The position numbers and the translations under genes were made by a program. Below the pieces are notes generated by a model. That model saw only the letters and a program-made list of their open reading frames with translations. It had not been told where the DNA came from and did no database searches. Of a stretch of DNA of 64,000 nt, positions 45,018 to 54,963 are shown in pieces (the first letter of the stretch is position 1; the number at the start of each line of letters is the position of its first letter). The stretch comes from Arcobacter nitrofigilis DSM 7299 (GTDB lineage: Bacteria > Campylobacterota > Campylobacteria > Campylobacterales > Arcobacteraceae), in contig NC_014166.1 of NCBI RefSeq assembly GCF_000092245.1, positions 3,128,236 through 3,192,235 of the forward strand, given 5' to 3'.

Positions 45018-45982
45018 CACTTACACTTTTTATAGCATTTGAACTTTGTTATTACTTACTTATTGCACAAACAGGTATTGTTGAGTATTTTTCATCAAAT
45101 ATCTTTTTAATAGCTTTTTTACCTATGGGGGGAGTTATTGGTTCACTATTAAGTTATTATATAAAAATATCAAATCAACAAAAGATAACTATCTTTTTAT
45201 GTATGCAGTTGATTTTGACATTTTTTTATCCAAACTTTTCAAGTTTTGAACTGTTTTTATTAGGAATTAGTGTTGGGGCTTTGGCACCATTACTTATAAA
45301 TGAACTAAAAAAAGCAAGTATTATTGAATTAGGATTTGCTTTATCTATTTCATATGGAATTGGAACTTTATTATTTAACTATGATGTTTCAAAAAGAGAG
45401 TTTATTGGAGTGGCTTTTACTTTAATAGCCCTACTTTGTTCAACACAACTTCCAAAATTAAAAGAGATAAAAACAAATAATTCTATTGAATCATACTCTT
45501 TATTTATCATGGTTTTATGGATATTTTTAGATTCTGCACTTTTTGAAACCCTATCAAGGGATGTAAGTATTCCTATTTGGAGAGGTGGATATACTTTTGA
45601 AATAGTTATCTTCCATATTTTAGGTGTAATTGCAGCTTTAAAATTCAATATACAAAAGTTTGAAAAAGAGTTATTCATAGTGATACTTTTTGCACTTTCT
45701 TATCTATTTTATTTTTTGCAAGAGCCACTTTTATTATCTATTGTTTATCCTTTTGTAATCTCTTATTATAATGTGACTATTTTACAATCACTTCTAAAAA
45801 AAGATTTAAAAGTACTAGCAATTTATATGGTTTTTATAGGATGGATAGCATCTGGTGCTGGCTTATTTATAGCCTTAGAAAATATTATTCTTTTTGTTCC
45901 AATTATATTTTTAATCTCACTAATAAAAGTTTTAAATTCACAAGACACAATTCAATCAAAGGAGAAAGAATGTTTAAATTAG
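45005..45982 (+). CDS. Polytopic membrane protein of unknown function
   Basis: I do not recognise this 325-residue protein. It has about ten hydrophobic helices with small polar loops, a Gly-rich stretch in helix 2 (LPMGGVIGSLLSYY) and GISVGALAPLL in the fourth. This is reminiscent of a major-facilitator half or exporter, but without clear signature motifs. It overlaps the oxidase-like gene by 13 bp and the YceI gene by 13 bp. The context (ABC exporter, haem-type protein, YceI) suggests work in the envelope. Confidence 0.55.
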   Translation: MSKIALTLFIAFELCYYLLIAQTGIVEYFSSNIFLIAFLPMGGVIGSLLSYYIKISNQQKITIFLCMQLILTFFYPNFSSFELFLLGISVGALAPLLINELKKASIIELGFALSISYGIGTLLFNYDVSKREFIGVAFTLIALLCSTQLPKLKEIKTNNSIESYSLFIMVLWIFLDSALFETLSRDVSIPIWRGGYTFEIVIFHILGVIAALKFNIQKFEKELFIVILFALSYLFYFLQEPLLLSIVYPFVISYYNVTILQSLLKKDLKVLAIYMVFIGWIASGAGLFIALENIILFVPIIFLISLIKVLNSQDTIQSKEKECLN

Positions 45983-46494
45983 TTTTAGTTTTATTGTTTG
46001 CATTAATTGCAAATGCCAATGAGTTGAAGTTGCTTGATGGTCAAATTCAAGCCCACACAGAAGTTTTTGGAGATAGTACTATTGATCCACAAACAAAAGA
46101 TATAATAACAAAGGTACAAAAGGGTGATTTAATAGAATCAATAAGTGGAGAATTTATTATCAACTCTTCTACTCTTACAAGTGATAATAAAGACAGAGAT
46201 AAACACATGTATGAAGTTTTGAAATCTTCTGTTAGTCCAAAAATTTCATTTACTATAATAGCAATTGAAAAAGTAGGAGACAAATATAAAATAACAGGTA
46301 ATTTGAAAATGAATAAAATGACCCATCAAATTACAACATTGGCAACTATAACTCAAAATGATAAAATAAATATGAATGGAGATTTTTCAATAAATCTTAC
46401 AGATTATGGGATAGAGCCACCAACAATGTTTTTTCTAACAGTTAGAAATAAAATAGATATAAAATATAATTTTGACTTTGACAAAGGAATGTAG
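45970..46494 (+). CDS. YceI-family periplasmic lipid-binding protein
   Basis: I place the start at ATG 45970, behind AAAGGAGAAAG, because it yields a signal peptide (KLVLVLLFALIANA). The longer in-frame reading lies inside the preceding gene. The 174-residue protein is a YceI-type lipocalin-like barrel, which binds isoprenoid-like lipids: VFGDSTIDPQTKDI, GEFIINSSTLTSDN, ISFTIIAIEKVG, KITGNLKMNKMTHQI and FSINLTDYGIEPPT. YceI proteins are often next to cytochrome b-type membrane proteins, here the oxidase-like protein. The stop abuts the next gene. Confidence 0.8.
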   Translation: MFKLVLVLLFALIANANELKLLDGQIQAHTEVFGDSTIDPQTKDIITKVQKGDLIESISGEFIINSSTLTSDNKDRDKHMYEVLKSSVSPKISFTIIAIEKVGDKYKITGNLKMNKMTHQITTLATITQNDKINMNGDFSINLTDYGIEPPTMFFLTVRNKIDIKYNFDFDKGM

Positions 46495-46947
46495 ATGTTA
46501 AAAAAACTTTTACTTTTACCCCTATTTGCTATTATTTTATATGCAAATAGTTTTGAGGTAAATCAGAACATAGGAACTTTTTCATTACCAAATCAATTTG
46601 ATAAAAAACAGACAATAGATAGTTCTATTACTACTATTTTAGTATCTTTTGAAAAGGGAACAGGGAAAGATGTAAATCAATTCTTAGCTAGTAAAGACAA
46701 AGATTTTTTAAAAAATCACCATGCAGTTTTTATTGCAAATATTTCAGGAATGCCCTCAATTATAACAAGAATGTTTGCCTTACCTAAAATGAGAGATTAT
46801 AAGCATAGTGTTTTACTAATTTATGATGATGACGACAAAAGATTTGTAAGCCAAGAGGGTAAAACAACCCTTTACAAGCTAAAAGATGGTGTGATAAAAT
46901 CTATTTCTTTTATCACAAAAGATGATTTGGAAAAAGTATTTCAATGA
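46495..46947 (+). CDS. Small periplasmic protein, thioredoxin-like fold possible
   Basis: The 150-residue protein has a signal peptide (1-18) and a fold suggesting a thioredoxin relative: an early beta strand IGTFSLPNQFDKKQTID, TTILVSFEKGTGKD, HHAVFIANISGMPSII and the short LLIYDDDDKRFV. There is no CxxC, so it cannot be a disulfide oxidoreductase. I do not have a named family. It sits directly after yceI and overlaps the metallophosphoesterase start by 4 bp, in the same operon. Confidence 0.6.
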   Translation: MLKKLLLLPLFAIILYANSFEVNQNIGTFSLPNQFDKKQTIDSSITTILVSFEKGTGKDVNQFLASKDKDFLKNHHAVFIANISGMPSIITRMFALPKMRDYKHSVLLIYDDDDKRFVSQEGKTTLYKLKDGVIKSISFITKDDLEKVFQ

Positions 46948-47675
46948 AACTACCCTCACTAAAGGAAATTGAAGTATTTGTAAAAGCCCATGAATTAGAG
47001 GGCTTAAAAATACTTCACCTTAGTGATATTCATATTAATAAAAAAACTTCCCTAAAAAATATTCAAGATTTAGTAACTCTTTGCAATCTTTGTGAAGTTG
47101 ATTTTGTAGTTATCACTGGGGATATTATTGATTGTAAGGTTAAATACATACTTGATAAACTAAAAGTATTAAATAGTATAGAAAAAAAAGTTTTTTATAT
47201 AAGTGGGAATCATGATTTATTTTATGGTTTTGAGGAGTTAAAACCTTTATTAGAAAACTTTATACTCTTGGATAATGAGACTTACTTTTTAAAATATAAA
47301 AATGCAAAAATAGCCCTAGCAGGCTTGGGTGATAGATTCTCAAAATTTTTCAAAATCAAAAGAGAAGAAAACAAAGTTATAAACTTTTTAAGTGCCTATG
47401 AAAACTCTATTTTTCTAGCCCACCAACCAAAAGATTATAAGTTTGCTTTAAAAGCCAATGCCAAACTCTTTTTATGCGGACATACACATGGTGGTCAAAT
47501 TTACCCCTTTCATTATGTTGTTAGACTCTTTCAACCTTTTTTAGCGGGGCTTTTTTATATAAAACAAACAGCTATTTATGTAAATAAGGGTTTGGGATAT
47601 TGGGGTATAGATTTTAGATATAAAGCAAATAGTGAAATTACTTTATTAAAATTAACATCAAAAAGTGTAGAATAA
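46944..47675 (+). CDS. Metallophosphoesterase, cytoplasmic YkuE-like paralogue
   Basis: The 243-residue enzyme carries the calcineurin-like set LSDIHINK, TGDIIDCK, GNHDLFYG, LAHQPKDY and CGHTHGGQ, and ends in NKGLGYWGIDFRYKANSEIT. It is similar throughout to the C-terminal half of the protein at 7462 but lacks its membrane helices. Such enzymes hydrolyse phosphoesters with two metal ions. It is the seventh gene in an operon of overlapping genes; the response-regulator gene begins 4 bp downstream. Confidence 0.8.
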   Translation: MKLPSLKEIEVFVKAHELEGLKILHLSDIHINKKTSLKNIQDLVTLCNLCEVDFVVITGDIIDCKVKYILDKLKVLNSIEKKVFYISGNHDLFYGFEELKPLLENFILLDNETYFLKYKNAKIALAGLGDRFSKFFKIKREENKVINFLSAYENSIFLAHQPKDYKFALKANAKLFLCGHTHGGQIYPFHYVVRLFQPFLAGLFYIKQTAIYVNKGLGYWGIDFRYKANSEITLLKLTSKSVE

Positions 47676-47679
47676 TCAA

Positions 47680-48348
47680 ATGAAAATTTTAATAATCGAA
47701 GATGATGTAAAAATCGTAAATTTTTTAAAAAAAGGCTTAGAAGAAGAGTCTTATAGTATAGATTATTCACACAATGGGGAAGAGGGATTATATTTAGCAA
47801 GTGTCAATAGCTATGATTTGATTTTACTTGATATTATGCTTCCTTTACTTGATGGAATAGAAGTGTGCAAAAAATTGAGAGCTGAAAAGATAAATACTCC
47901 AATTATAATGCTAACAGCAAAGGATAGTATTGAAGATACTATAAAAGGCTTAGATATTGGGGCAAATGATTATTTACCTAAACCTTTCTCTTTTTCTGAA
48001 CTATTAGCAAGAATAAGAGTGCAATTAAGAGCAAAAGATTCAACTCAAACCACTCTTAAAATAGCAGATTTGGAGCTTGACCTCCTTGCAAAAACAGCAA
48101 AAAGAGCGGGTGAAGATATAACTTTAACGGCAAAAGAGTTTTCACTTTTAGAATATTTAATTAAAAACCAAAATAAAGTTTTATCAGAAACAGTATTAGC
48201 TTCAATGCTTAATAATATGGATGAATCAAATATTAGTAATCTTGTAAATGTCTATATTTATAGACTAAGAAATAAAATAGATAAACCTTATGAAAAAAAA
48301 CTCATAAAAACAATTAGAGGATTAGGATTTAAAATAGATGCTCAATAA
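47680..48348 (+). CDS. OmpR-family response regulator
   Basis: The 222-residue protein has a receiver domain (IEDD at 7-10, phospho-acceptor Asp in LILLDIMLPLLDG, Lys in YLPKPF) and an OmpR-type winged helix (LTAKEFSLLEYLI, NVYIYRLRNKID, IRGLGFKI). The sequence is of the CusR/CopR type, which often responds to metals or envelope stress. It overlaps the kinase gene by 11 bp. It probably controls its own operon through the inverted repeat at 41676; this is inference. Confidence 0.9.
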   Translation: MKILIIEDDVKIVNFLKKGLEEESYSIDYSHNGEEGLYLASVNSYDLILLDIMLPLLDGIEVCKKLRAEKINTPIIMLTAKDSIEDTIKGLDIGANDYLPKPFSFSELLARIRVQLRAKDSTQTTLKIADLELDLLAKTAKRAGEDITLTAKEFSLLEYLIKNQNKVLSETVLASMLNNMDESNISNLVNVYIYRLRNKIDKPYEKKLIKTIRGLGFKIDAQ

Positions 48349-49708
48349 GCTATCAATCAAACGAAAACTACTTATTTATAATGTTTTAATACAAGGCTTT
48401 ATTTTAATAATTCTATCTTTTTCTATTTATAAAACTTTGCAAGTTTCAACTATAGATAAAATAGAAAGTTCCTTAAAAGTAATTATTTTAGATATTACAG
48501 ATGATATTATTGATCACAAAAACGAACTTTCCGATTTGAGTTTTAATGAAGAGAATGAGTACAAATTTAAACCTTTGTATATAAGATTATTGGATGTAAA
48601 TAAAGAACCAAAAGTAATAAGTCCTTCATATTTTCCAAGTTCAATACCCTTTACTTTTAATCATATACAAAATAATACTATTCACTTTGTAGAACACGAG
48701 AATTATATACTTGGCGAAATAAAATTTAAGATGAAAGGTGAAACTTATATCTTACAAGTTGCTACTGATTATAAAGTATTAAATCATACTATGGAAAATC
48801 TATTTTATATATTATTATTTATTGTTCCTATTATTTTGATTTTTTCTATTATTGGTGGATATTTTTTGATTTACAAATCTTTTGCACCCATTGAAAAGAT
48901 ACTTTTTGATTTGAAAAAAATAAATGCTACAACCTTATCTGAGCGATTAAAAAGTTCAAATACTAAAGATGAAATTTCACAACTTTCAAATGAAATCAAT
49001 AGTCTACTTCAAAGACTTGAAATATCCTTTGACAAAATAAATCAATTCTCAAGTGATGCTTCCCATGAGCTTAAAACTCCTCTTACAATTATTAGGGGTG
49101 AAATAGAAATAGCACTTAGAAAAGATAGAGATTCTAAAGAGTACAAAGAGACATTAAATGTCTGTTTAGATGAAATTTTACTAATACAACAAACTATCGA
49201 TGACCTACTTTTTTTAGCCAAAAATGAAAATAACAAAGATATTTATAAAGAAGATGCATATATAGATGAGATAACATCTGATGCCATAAAAGAGTTAAAA
49301 CCATATGCAAAACTAAAAAATATAAATATCCAATCCCAAATAAAAGATATTTTCCAAATAAAAGGGCATCCAAAACTTCTAAAAATAGCTATTAAAAATA
49401 TTCTTAAAAATGCTATCTCTTTTAGTCATGAAAATTCTGATGTAATCATAAAGAATTATATAGAAGATGATGACTTTATTATTAGTATTGAAGATAAAGG
49501 AATAGGAATAGCACAAGAAGAACAAACTAAAATATTTGAAAAGTTTTATAGAACAGATAAAAGTAGAAATAAAGAATCTGGTGGGACAGGATTAGGAATG
49601 GCAATAGTTGAAAAAATCATCTCAGGCCATAATGGAAAAATTGATTTAAAAAGTAGTGAAAACAAAGGTACAACTGTAAAGCTAATCTTTACAAAAAACA
49701 GGTTCTAA
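48338..49708 (+). CDS. Sensor histidine kinase, CusS-like
   Basis: The 456-residue kinase has two membrane helices (about 10-30 and 152-178), a periplasmic sensor (about 31-150) and a HAMP domain (about 180-230). An H-box with H243 (SSDASHELKTPLTIIRG) and an ATPase core follow: IKNILKNAISFS, EDKGIGI, FYRTDKS and GGTGLGMAIVEKI. All catalytic residues are present. It pairs with the regulator encoded just upstream and closes the operon that begins at 41757. Confidence 0.9.
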   Translation: MLNKLSIKRKLLIYNVLIQGFILIILSFSIYKTLQVSTIDKIESSLKVIILDITDDIIDHKNELSDLSFNEENEYKFKPLYIRLLDVNKEPKVISPSYFPSSIPFTFNHIQNNTIHFVEHENYILGEIKFKMKGETYILQVATDYKVLNHTMENLFYILLFIVPIILIFSIIGGYFLIYKSFAPIEKILFDLKKINATTLSERLKSSNTKDEISQLSNEINSLLQRLEISFDKINQFSSDASHELKTPLTIIRGEIEIALRKDRDSKEYKETLNVCLDEILLIQQTIDDLLFLAKNENNKDIYKEDAYIDEITSDAIKELKPYAKLKNINIQSQIKDIFQIKGHPKLLKIAIKNILKNAISFSHENSDVIIKNYIEDDDFIISIEDKGIGIAQEEQTKIFEKFYRTDKSRNKESGGTGLGMAIVEKIISGHNGKIDLKSSENKGTTVKLIFTKNRF

Positions 49709-49843
49709 ATCCCATTTATTTTGTGATTTTGAACTTTTTGGCTACAATTCCACCAAAAGATACTCTTATTGGGGAATTTCCCTCAAAACTTAAGAAAACA
49801 ATCAAATTTATAAATTTTAGATTTAAAAAATAGTGGAGAACAG

Positions 49844-51340
49844 ATGGTAAAAAAATATTTTAAAAGGGAGGAGTGGTTCAGCAATATCAGAGGAGATACT
49901 CTCTCTGGGCTTGTTGTTGCATTAGCTTTAATTCCTGAAGCAATAGCTTTTTCAATTATTGCAGGAGTTGATCCTAAAATTGGACTTTATGCTTCATTTT
50001 GTATAGCTGTTGTAATCTCATTTGTGGGTGGTCGTCCAGGAATGATAAGTGCGGCAACTGGAGCTATGGCACTTGTAATGGTGAGCTTAGTAAAAGATTA
50101 TGGTTTGCAGTATTTATTGGCAGCTACTCTTTTAACAGGTATATTTCAAATAATAGCTGGATACTTAAAACTTGGAAGATTTATGAGTTTTGTTCCAAGA
50201 GCTGTTGTGATTGGTTTTGTAAATGCTTTGGCCATTTTAATTTTTATGGCACAATTACCTGAACTTACAAATGTGACTTGGCATGTTTATGCTCTTACTG
50301 CCCTTGGACTTGCAATTATCTATTTATTTCCTTATGTTCCAAAAATCGGGAAAATCATTCCTTCGCCACTTGTTACAATTATTACTTTAACACTTATTGT
50401 ACTTTTTTTAGGAATTGATGTGAGAACTGTTGGAGATATGGGAGAACTTCCTGATACTTTACCTATATTTTTATTTCCAGATATTCCATTAAATCTTAAT
50501 ACTTTACTTATCATCCTTCCTTATTCTGTTTCACTAGCAGTTGTTGGTCTTTTAGAATCACTTATGACATCAACTATAGTTGATGAATTAACAGATACAA
50601 AAAGTGAGAAAAATAGAGAATGTACAGGTCAAGGTATTGCAAATATTGCCTCTGGACTTTTAGGTGGAATGGCTGGATGTGCTATGATTGGACAATCAGT
50701 TATCAATATAAAATCAGGTGGACGAACAAGATTATCAACTTTTTTGGCTGGAGTATTTTTACTTATTATGGTTGTATTTTTAAGTGACATAATCTCAGTA
50801 ATTCCAATGGCTGCTTTAGTTTCTGTGATGATTATGGTTTCAATTGGAACCTTTGATTGGGGTTCATTTAAAAATTTAAAAACTCTACCCTTATCAACAA
50901 ACTTAGTAATGCTTACCACCGTTTGTGTAACAGTTTATACCCATAACTTAGCCCATGGTGTTTTCTCAGGTGTACTATTAGCTTCACTATTTTTTGCTAA
51001 TAAAATCTCTCACTTTATGTATAATGAAACTTCATACAATGAAGATAACACTATAAAAACTTACAAATTTGTAGGTCAAGTATTTTTTAATAGTGCTGAT
51101 AAGTTTTATGCAGCCTTTGATTTTAAAGAGGTTTTGGATAAAGTTATTATTGACCTAACTCGTGCTCATTTTTGGGATATTTCAGCTGTAAATGCACTTG
51201 ATAAAGCAGTTATAAAATTAAGACGAGAAGGTGCAGAAGTTGAAATAATCGGTCAAAATGAAGCTAGTAAAACTATTATTGATAGATTTGGAATTCACGA
51301 TGATCCAGAAGAAATTGAAAAAGTAATGGGAGGACACTAA
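49844..51340 (+). CDS. SulP-family anion transporter with STAS domain
   Basis: The 498-residue protein has about ten to twelve membrane helices, with the SulP start [33 protein letters not shown], and [12 protein letters not shown]-terminal STAS domain (about 400-495; [20 protein letters not shown]) completes it. SulP proteins carry sulfate, bicarbonate or organic anions by proton or sodium coupling. The next gene, after a single base, encodes a universal stress protein, a common pairing in bicarbonate-type transporters. The anion is not resolved by sequence. Confidence 0.85.
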   Translation: MVKKYFKREEWFSNIRGDTLSGLVVALALIPEAIAFSIIAGVDPKIGLYASFCIAVVISFVGGRPGMISAATGAMALVMVSLVKDYGLQYLLAATLLTGIFQIIAGYLKLGRFMSFVPRAVVIGFVNALAILIFMAQLPELTNVTWHVYALTALGLAIIYLFPYVPKIGKIIPSPLVTIITLTLIVLFLGIDVRTVGDMGELPDTLPIFLFPDIPLNLNTLLIILPYSVSLAVVGLLESLMTSTIVDELTDTKSEKNRECTGQGIANIASGLLGGMAGCAMIGQSVINIKSGGRTRLSTFLAGVFLLIMVVFLSDIISVIPMAALVSVMIMVSIGTFDWGSFKNLKTLPLSTNLVMLTTVCVTVYTHNLAHGVFSGVLLASLFFANKISHFMYNETSYNEDNTIKTYKFVGQVFFNSADKFYAAFDFKEVLDKVIIDLTRAHFWDISAVNALDKAVIKLRREGAEVEIIGQNEASKTIIDRFGIHDDPEEIEKVMGGH

Positions 51341-51341
51341 A

Positions 51342-52175
51342 ATGAGTTCAAAAAAAGTTTTAGTATGTATTGATGATTCTTCGTATTGTAAAGCTGCTTG
51401 TGAATATGGAGTCTACATCGCTAAGCTTCATAATTTACCACTTGTCTTATTAAATGTAGTAGATCACTTACATGTCTCGAAAAAAGTTGATTTATCAGGA
51501 AATATTGGATTTGGTTCAAAGGAGACTTTACTTGAAGAGCTTAGTCTTGAAGAGCAAGAAGAGAGTAAAAAACTTATAAGTAAAGGAAGAACTCTTTTAA
51601 AAACTTTTAGTGACTATGCAAAAGAACAAGGAGTTGAAAACCTTTTTTCACTTCAAAGACATGGGAATTTTGAAGAGAATCTTGAAGATTTAGAAAAAGA
51701 GTCATTTATTGCCATCATTGGTTTTGATAAAGATAGTAAAAACCTTGAAGACATCATTAGAGCACTTACTCTTCCAATACTAATAGTAAACTCTGAATTT
51801 TCTCCTATTAATTCAATTTTAATGGCATATGATGGTTCTGATTATGCAAATAAAGCTATCTATGAGGCTACAAAAGAGCCAATATTTCCAAATATCACAA
51901 GACATATAGTAAATATAAACAAAGATACACAAAGTTCACAAAAGCTATTAAGTGAAGCTAAAAATCTTTTTGCTAAAGCAGATTTTGAAGTACAAACTTC
52001 TTCATTAGAAGGGAATAATAAGGTTGAAGAGATATTAAATTATCAAAAAAACAATAACTTAGATATTATAGCTATGGGTGCCTATAGTCACAATAGATTA
52101 AAAAGTGTTTTATTTGGTAGCTTCACTTCAAAAATGTTAGAAAAATCAGAAAGCCCCCTACTTCTTTTTAGATAA
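51342..52175 (+). CDS. Tandem universal stress protein
   Basis: The 277-residue protein has two Usp folds: the first about 1-145 (KKVLVCIDDSSYCKAACEYG, LPLVLLNVVDHL), the second about 152-277 (NSILMAYDGSDYANKAIYEA). It ends with the ATP-binding type signature GAYSHNRLKSVLFGSFTSKM. One base separates it from the SulP gene, so it is co-transcribed and likely tunes or reports on the transporter. Function beyond this is not known. Confidence 0.85.
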   Translation: MSSKKVLVCIDDSSYCKAACEYGVYIAKLHNLPLVLLNVVDHLHVSKKVDLSGNIGFGSKETLLEELSLEEQEESKKLISKGRTLLKTFSDYAKEQGVENLFSLQRHGNFEENLEDLEKESFIAIIGFDKDSKNLEDIIRALTLPILIVNSEFSPINSILMAYDGSDYANKAIYEATKEPIFPNITRHIVNINKDTQSSQKLLSEAKNLFAKADFEVQTSSLEGNNKVEEILNYQKNNNLDIIAMGAYSHNRLKSVLFGSFTSKMLEKSESPLLLFR

Positions 52176-52266
52176 TATTCTAAAAAGAAGTTGATTAACT
52201 ATGCGTTAACTACTTATTAATTTAACTAAAATAAAATTCTATTAGCATTAATTATGAGGAATAAAA

Positions 52267-53865
52267 TTGAAAAACATTACACAATACAAATTAATACTTT
52301 TTGTAGCTATATTTTTAACTACATTTTGTAATCTCTCTTTTTTTAAGAGTATACTAACAATCTATCCCTTTGCGGGAACAGACATCATTTATATAATATC
52401 TATTACTTTTGTTTTAATATCTTTAATTGTATTTTTATTTTCCCTTGTGGCAACTAAATATACTACCAAACCTATTTTAATAATTGTACTGATTGTATCA
52501 TCCTTTACTGCATATTTTATGGATACCTATCATGTTGTAATTGATACAGAGATGATTAGAAATACTTTACAAACTAATTTAAGTGAATCAAGTGATTTAT
52601 TTAGTATGCAACTCGTATTTTACGTTTTATTATTAGGGCTTATACCTTCATTTATTATTTACAAACTTAAAATTAACTATAGACCACTAAAAAGTGAAAT
52701 CTTTGCAAAACTTAAAACCCTAATTATTTCATTGTTGGTAATTGTCATAATAATTCTTAGTTTAAGCAAGTTTTACACTTCATTTTTCAGAGAACATAAA
52801 CCTTTAAGATACAATGCTAACCCTGTATTTTGGGTCTATAGTATTGGGAACTATATTCATAAGACATTAACTAGTGGTCCACTAGTTTTAGAAGTAATTG
52901 GTAAAGATGCAAAATTTTCACCAGAAGAGTATAGAAGTCCAAAAAAAGAACTTCTTATTATGGTTGTGGGAGAAGCTGCAAGAGCTAATAGATTCTCTTT
53001 AAATGGGTATAAAAGAGAAACAAATCCTTTATTGAAAAAAGAAGACATAATTAATTTCCCTAATATGTATTCATGTGGTACTTCAACAGCAGTTTCTGTT
53101 CCATGTATGTTTTCCGTATATCCAAGAAGTGACTACACTTATAAAAAAGGTATCTCAACTGAAAATGTAATTGATATTTTAAATAATACAAAAAAAGTAA
53201 ATATACTTTGGCGGGATAATAATTCTGATTCAAAAGGTGTTGCCTTAAGAGTTGATTACCAAGATTATAGAACACCTAAAAACAACACAATGTGCCAAAA
53301 TGGAGAGTGTAGAGATGAAGGTATGCTTGTAGGGCTTGATAAATTTATTGAAAAACATAAAAAGGAAGATATCTTAATTGTTCTTCACCAAATGGGAAAT
53401 CATGGACCTGCATATTATAAAAGATATCCAAAAGAGTTTGAAAAATTCAAACCAGTTTGTAAAACTAATCAATTAGAACAATGTACAAAAGAAGAAGTTG
53501 GAAATGCCTATGATAATGCAATACTTTATACTGATTATTTCTTATCAAAAACAATAAACTTTTTAAAACAGTATTCAAATGATTATCATACAGGTCTAAT
53601 TTATATGAGTGATCATGGAGAAAGTTTAGGAGAGAATGGATTATATTTACATGGTATGCCATATCTTATTGCACCAGATGAACAAAGACATATAGGTGCT
53701 CTCATGTGGTTTGGAGATGATGATATTAATACCCAAAGAGTAAAAGCATACTCTAATAAAAGATTTTCACAAGATAATCTTTTCCACACACTTTTAGGTT
53801 TTTTTGAAGTTGAAACTAATGTTTATAAAAAAAATATGGATATATTAGTAAATGCTAGAAAATAA
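52267..53865 (+). CDS. eptA: Phosphoethanolamine-lipid A transferase (EptA/MCR family)
   Basis: The 532-residue protein starts with TTG after TATGAGGA. It has five N-terminal membrane helices (about 1-175), then a periplasmic alkaline-phosphatase-like domain. Metal and catalytic motifs are VVGEAARANRFSLNGY, CGTSTAVSVPCMFS (catalytic Thr), LHQMGNHGPAYYKRYP and MSDHGESLGENGLYLHG. The family moves phosphoethanolamine from phosphatidylethanolamine to lipid A, which lowers surface charge and reduces polymyxin binding. It overlaps a PAP2 gene by 14 bp, and dgkA follows. Confidence 0.9.
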   Translation: MKNITQYKLILFVAIFLTTFCNLSFFKSILTIYPFAGTDIIYIISITFVLISLIVFLFSLVATKYTTKPILIIVLIVSSFTAYFMDTYHVVIDTEMIRNTLQTNLSESSDLFSMQLVFYVLLLGLIPSFIIYKLKINYRPLKSEIFAKLKTLIISLLVIVIIILSLSKFYTSFFREHKPLRYNANPVFWVYSIGNYIHKTLTSGPLVLEVIGKDAKFSPEEYRSPKKELLIMVVGEAARANRFSLNGYKRETNPLLKKEDIINFPNMYSCGTSTAVSVPCMFSVYPRSDYTYKKGISTENVIDILNNTKKVNILWRDNNSDSKGVALRVDYQDYRTPKNNTMCQNGECRDEGMLVGLDKFIEKHKKEDILIVLHQMGNHGPAYYKRYPKEFEKFKPVCKTNQLEQCTKEEVGNAYDNAILYTDYFLSKTINFLKQYSNDYHTGLIYMSDHGESLGENGLYLHGMPYLIAPDEQRHIGALMWFGDDDINTQRVKAYSNKRFSQDNLFHTLLGFFEVETNVYKKNMDILVNARK

Positions 53866-54547
53866 TAAATATTTAATACTTACAGCTATTTTTCTAGTAT
53901 TTACTATTGTTCTTTTTGAATATACCTCTTTGGATATTTATGTACAAAACTATTTTTTCCAAATGAATACCCATACTTGGATATTAAATAGAGATGAACC
54001 TATATTAAAGTTCTTATTATATGATGGGATAAAAAAACTACTAATATTTTTTGCCCTTTCTATTCTTTTAACTTTAATTCTTTTTAGAAAAAAAGATCTT
54101 ATAAAAAGATACAGAAATGGTCTTTTAATTATAGTTTTAAGCTCTATATTTGTGCCCTTAGTTGTTGGTTCTTTAAAGGCTGTTACAAATACTCCATGTC
54201 CAAAGAACTTAGAATATTATGGGGGAAGATATCCAGATGTAAAAGTTTTTGGTTCATATCCAAAAGATTTTGTTCAAAAAAGAAAAATAAAATGTTGGCC
54301 AGCAGGACATGCAAGTGGTGGTTTTGCCCTTATGGCACTATTTTTTCTTTTTAAGAAAAGAAAAAATAAAATAATCGCCTTAGTCTTTGGTCTTTTTGTT
54401 GGTTGGAGTATGGGACTTTATAAAATGCTCATTGGTGATCATTTTTTAAGTCACACCTTAATTACCATGCTTTTAGCTTGGCTTATAATTTTAATAATTG
54501 CAAAAATAGTACAAAGGAAAGAACTTGAGAAACCAGCCCAAATATAA
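53852..54547 (+). CDS. PAP2-family membrane phosphatase
   Basis: The 231-residue protein has about six membrane helices and the PAP2 catalytic motifs: CWPAGHASGGFAL (variant of PSGH) and GLYKMLIGDHFLSHTL (variant of SRxxxGDHFxxD). It is of the LpxE/PgpB size class. It overlaps eptA by 14 bp and dgkA by 23 bp. It probably acts on lipid A phosphate or undecaprenyl/phosphatidate phosphates; removal of a lipid A phosphate would fit a combined modification with EptA. Confidence 0.8.
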   Translation: MLENNKYLILTAIFLVFTIVLFEYTSLDIYVQNYFFQMNTHTWILNRDEPILKFLLYDGIKKLLIFFALSILLTLILFRKKDLIKRYRNGLLIIVLSSIFVPLVVGSLKAVTNTPCPKNLEYYGGRYPDVKVFGSYPKDFVQKRKIKCWPAGHASGGFALMALFFLFKKRKNKIIALVFGLFVGWSMGLYKMLIGDHFLSHTLITMLLAWLIILIIAKIVQRKELEKPAQI

Positions 54548-54884
54548 CTTTTTTAAAAATACCTCTTATGCTTTAAAAGGCTTACTTGATTTAATAAAAA
54601 CAGAAACCTCTTTTAAAGTAGAACTTATTATTACTATTATTTTATTACCAACTCTATTTTTTATAGATACAACACTTACCAATAAACTTTTGATGTTTAT
54701 TACTTTGATGGGTATGATTTTAGCAGAGACTACAAATAGTGCCATTGAAAGAGTTGTTGATCTTGTAACTTTAGACCATCATAAGATGGCAGGACGAGCA
54801 AAAGATGTTGGAAGTGCTATTGTATTTATTAGTATCTTTATTTTTATTGTGACTTGGAGTTGTATATTACTTTCTAAATTGTAA
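54525..54884 (+). CDS. dgkA: Diacylglycerol kinase
   Basis: The 119-residue membrane enzyme starts with TTG behind AAAGGAAAG. It has three helices and the conserved stretch AETTNSAIERVVDLV, plus an N-terminal amphipathic part (ALKGLLDLIKTETSFKVEL). It phosphorylates diacylglycerol to phosphatidate. Because EptA releases diacylglycerol when it takes phosphoethanolamine from phosphatidylethanolamine, DgkA recycles the by-product. The three genes overlap and form one operon. Confidence 0.9.
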   Translation: MRNQPKYNFFKNTSYALKGLLDLIKTETSFKVELIITIILLPTLFFIDTTLTNKLLMFITLMGMILAETTNSAIERVVDLVTLDHHKMAGRAKDVGSAIVFISIFIFIVTWSCILLSKL

Positions 54885-54963
54885 AGAAAGTGTCAAGAAA
54901 ACCTTCTACTACACTTTAAGCTTTTGTTTTATACTTACAATATAAAAACATAAAGGCTTAAAG

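Noticed and set aside
52190..52225. GTTAA/TTAAC repeats before eptA as operator
   Set aside because: Short AT-only half-sites with irregular spacing; not distinguishable from background.
54887..54917. AAAGTGT/ACACTTT dyad after dgkA as terminator
   Set aside because: The 17-base loop and only seven pairs make it weak; no T-run follows.
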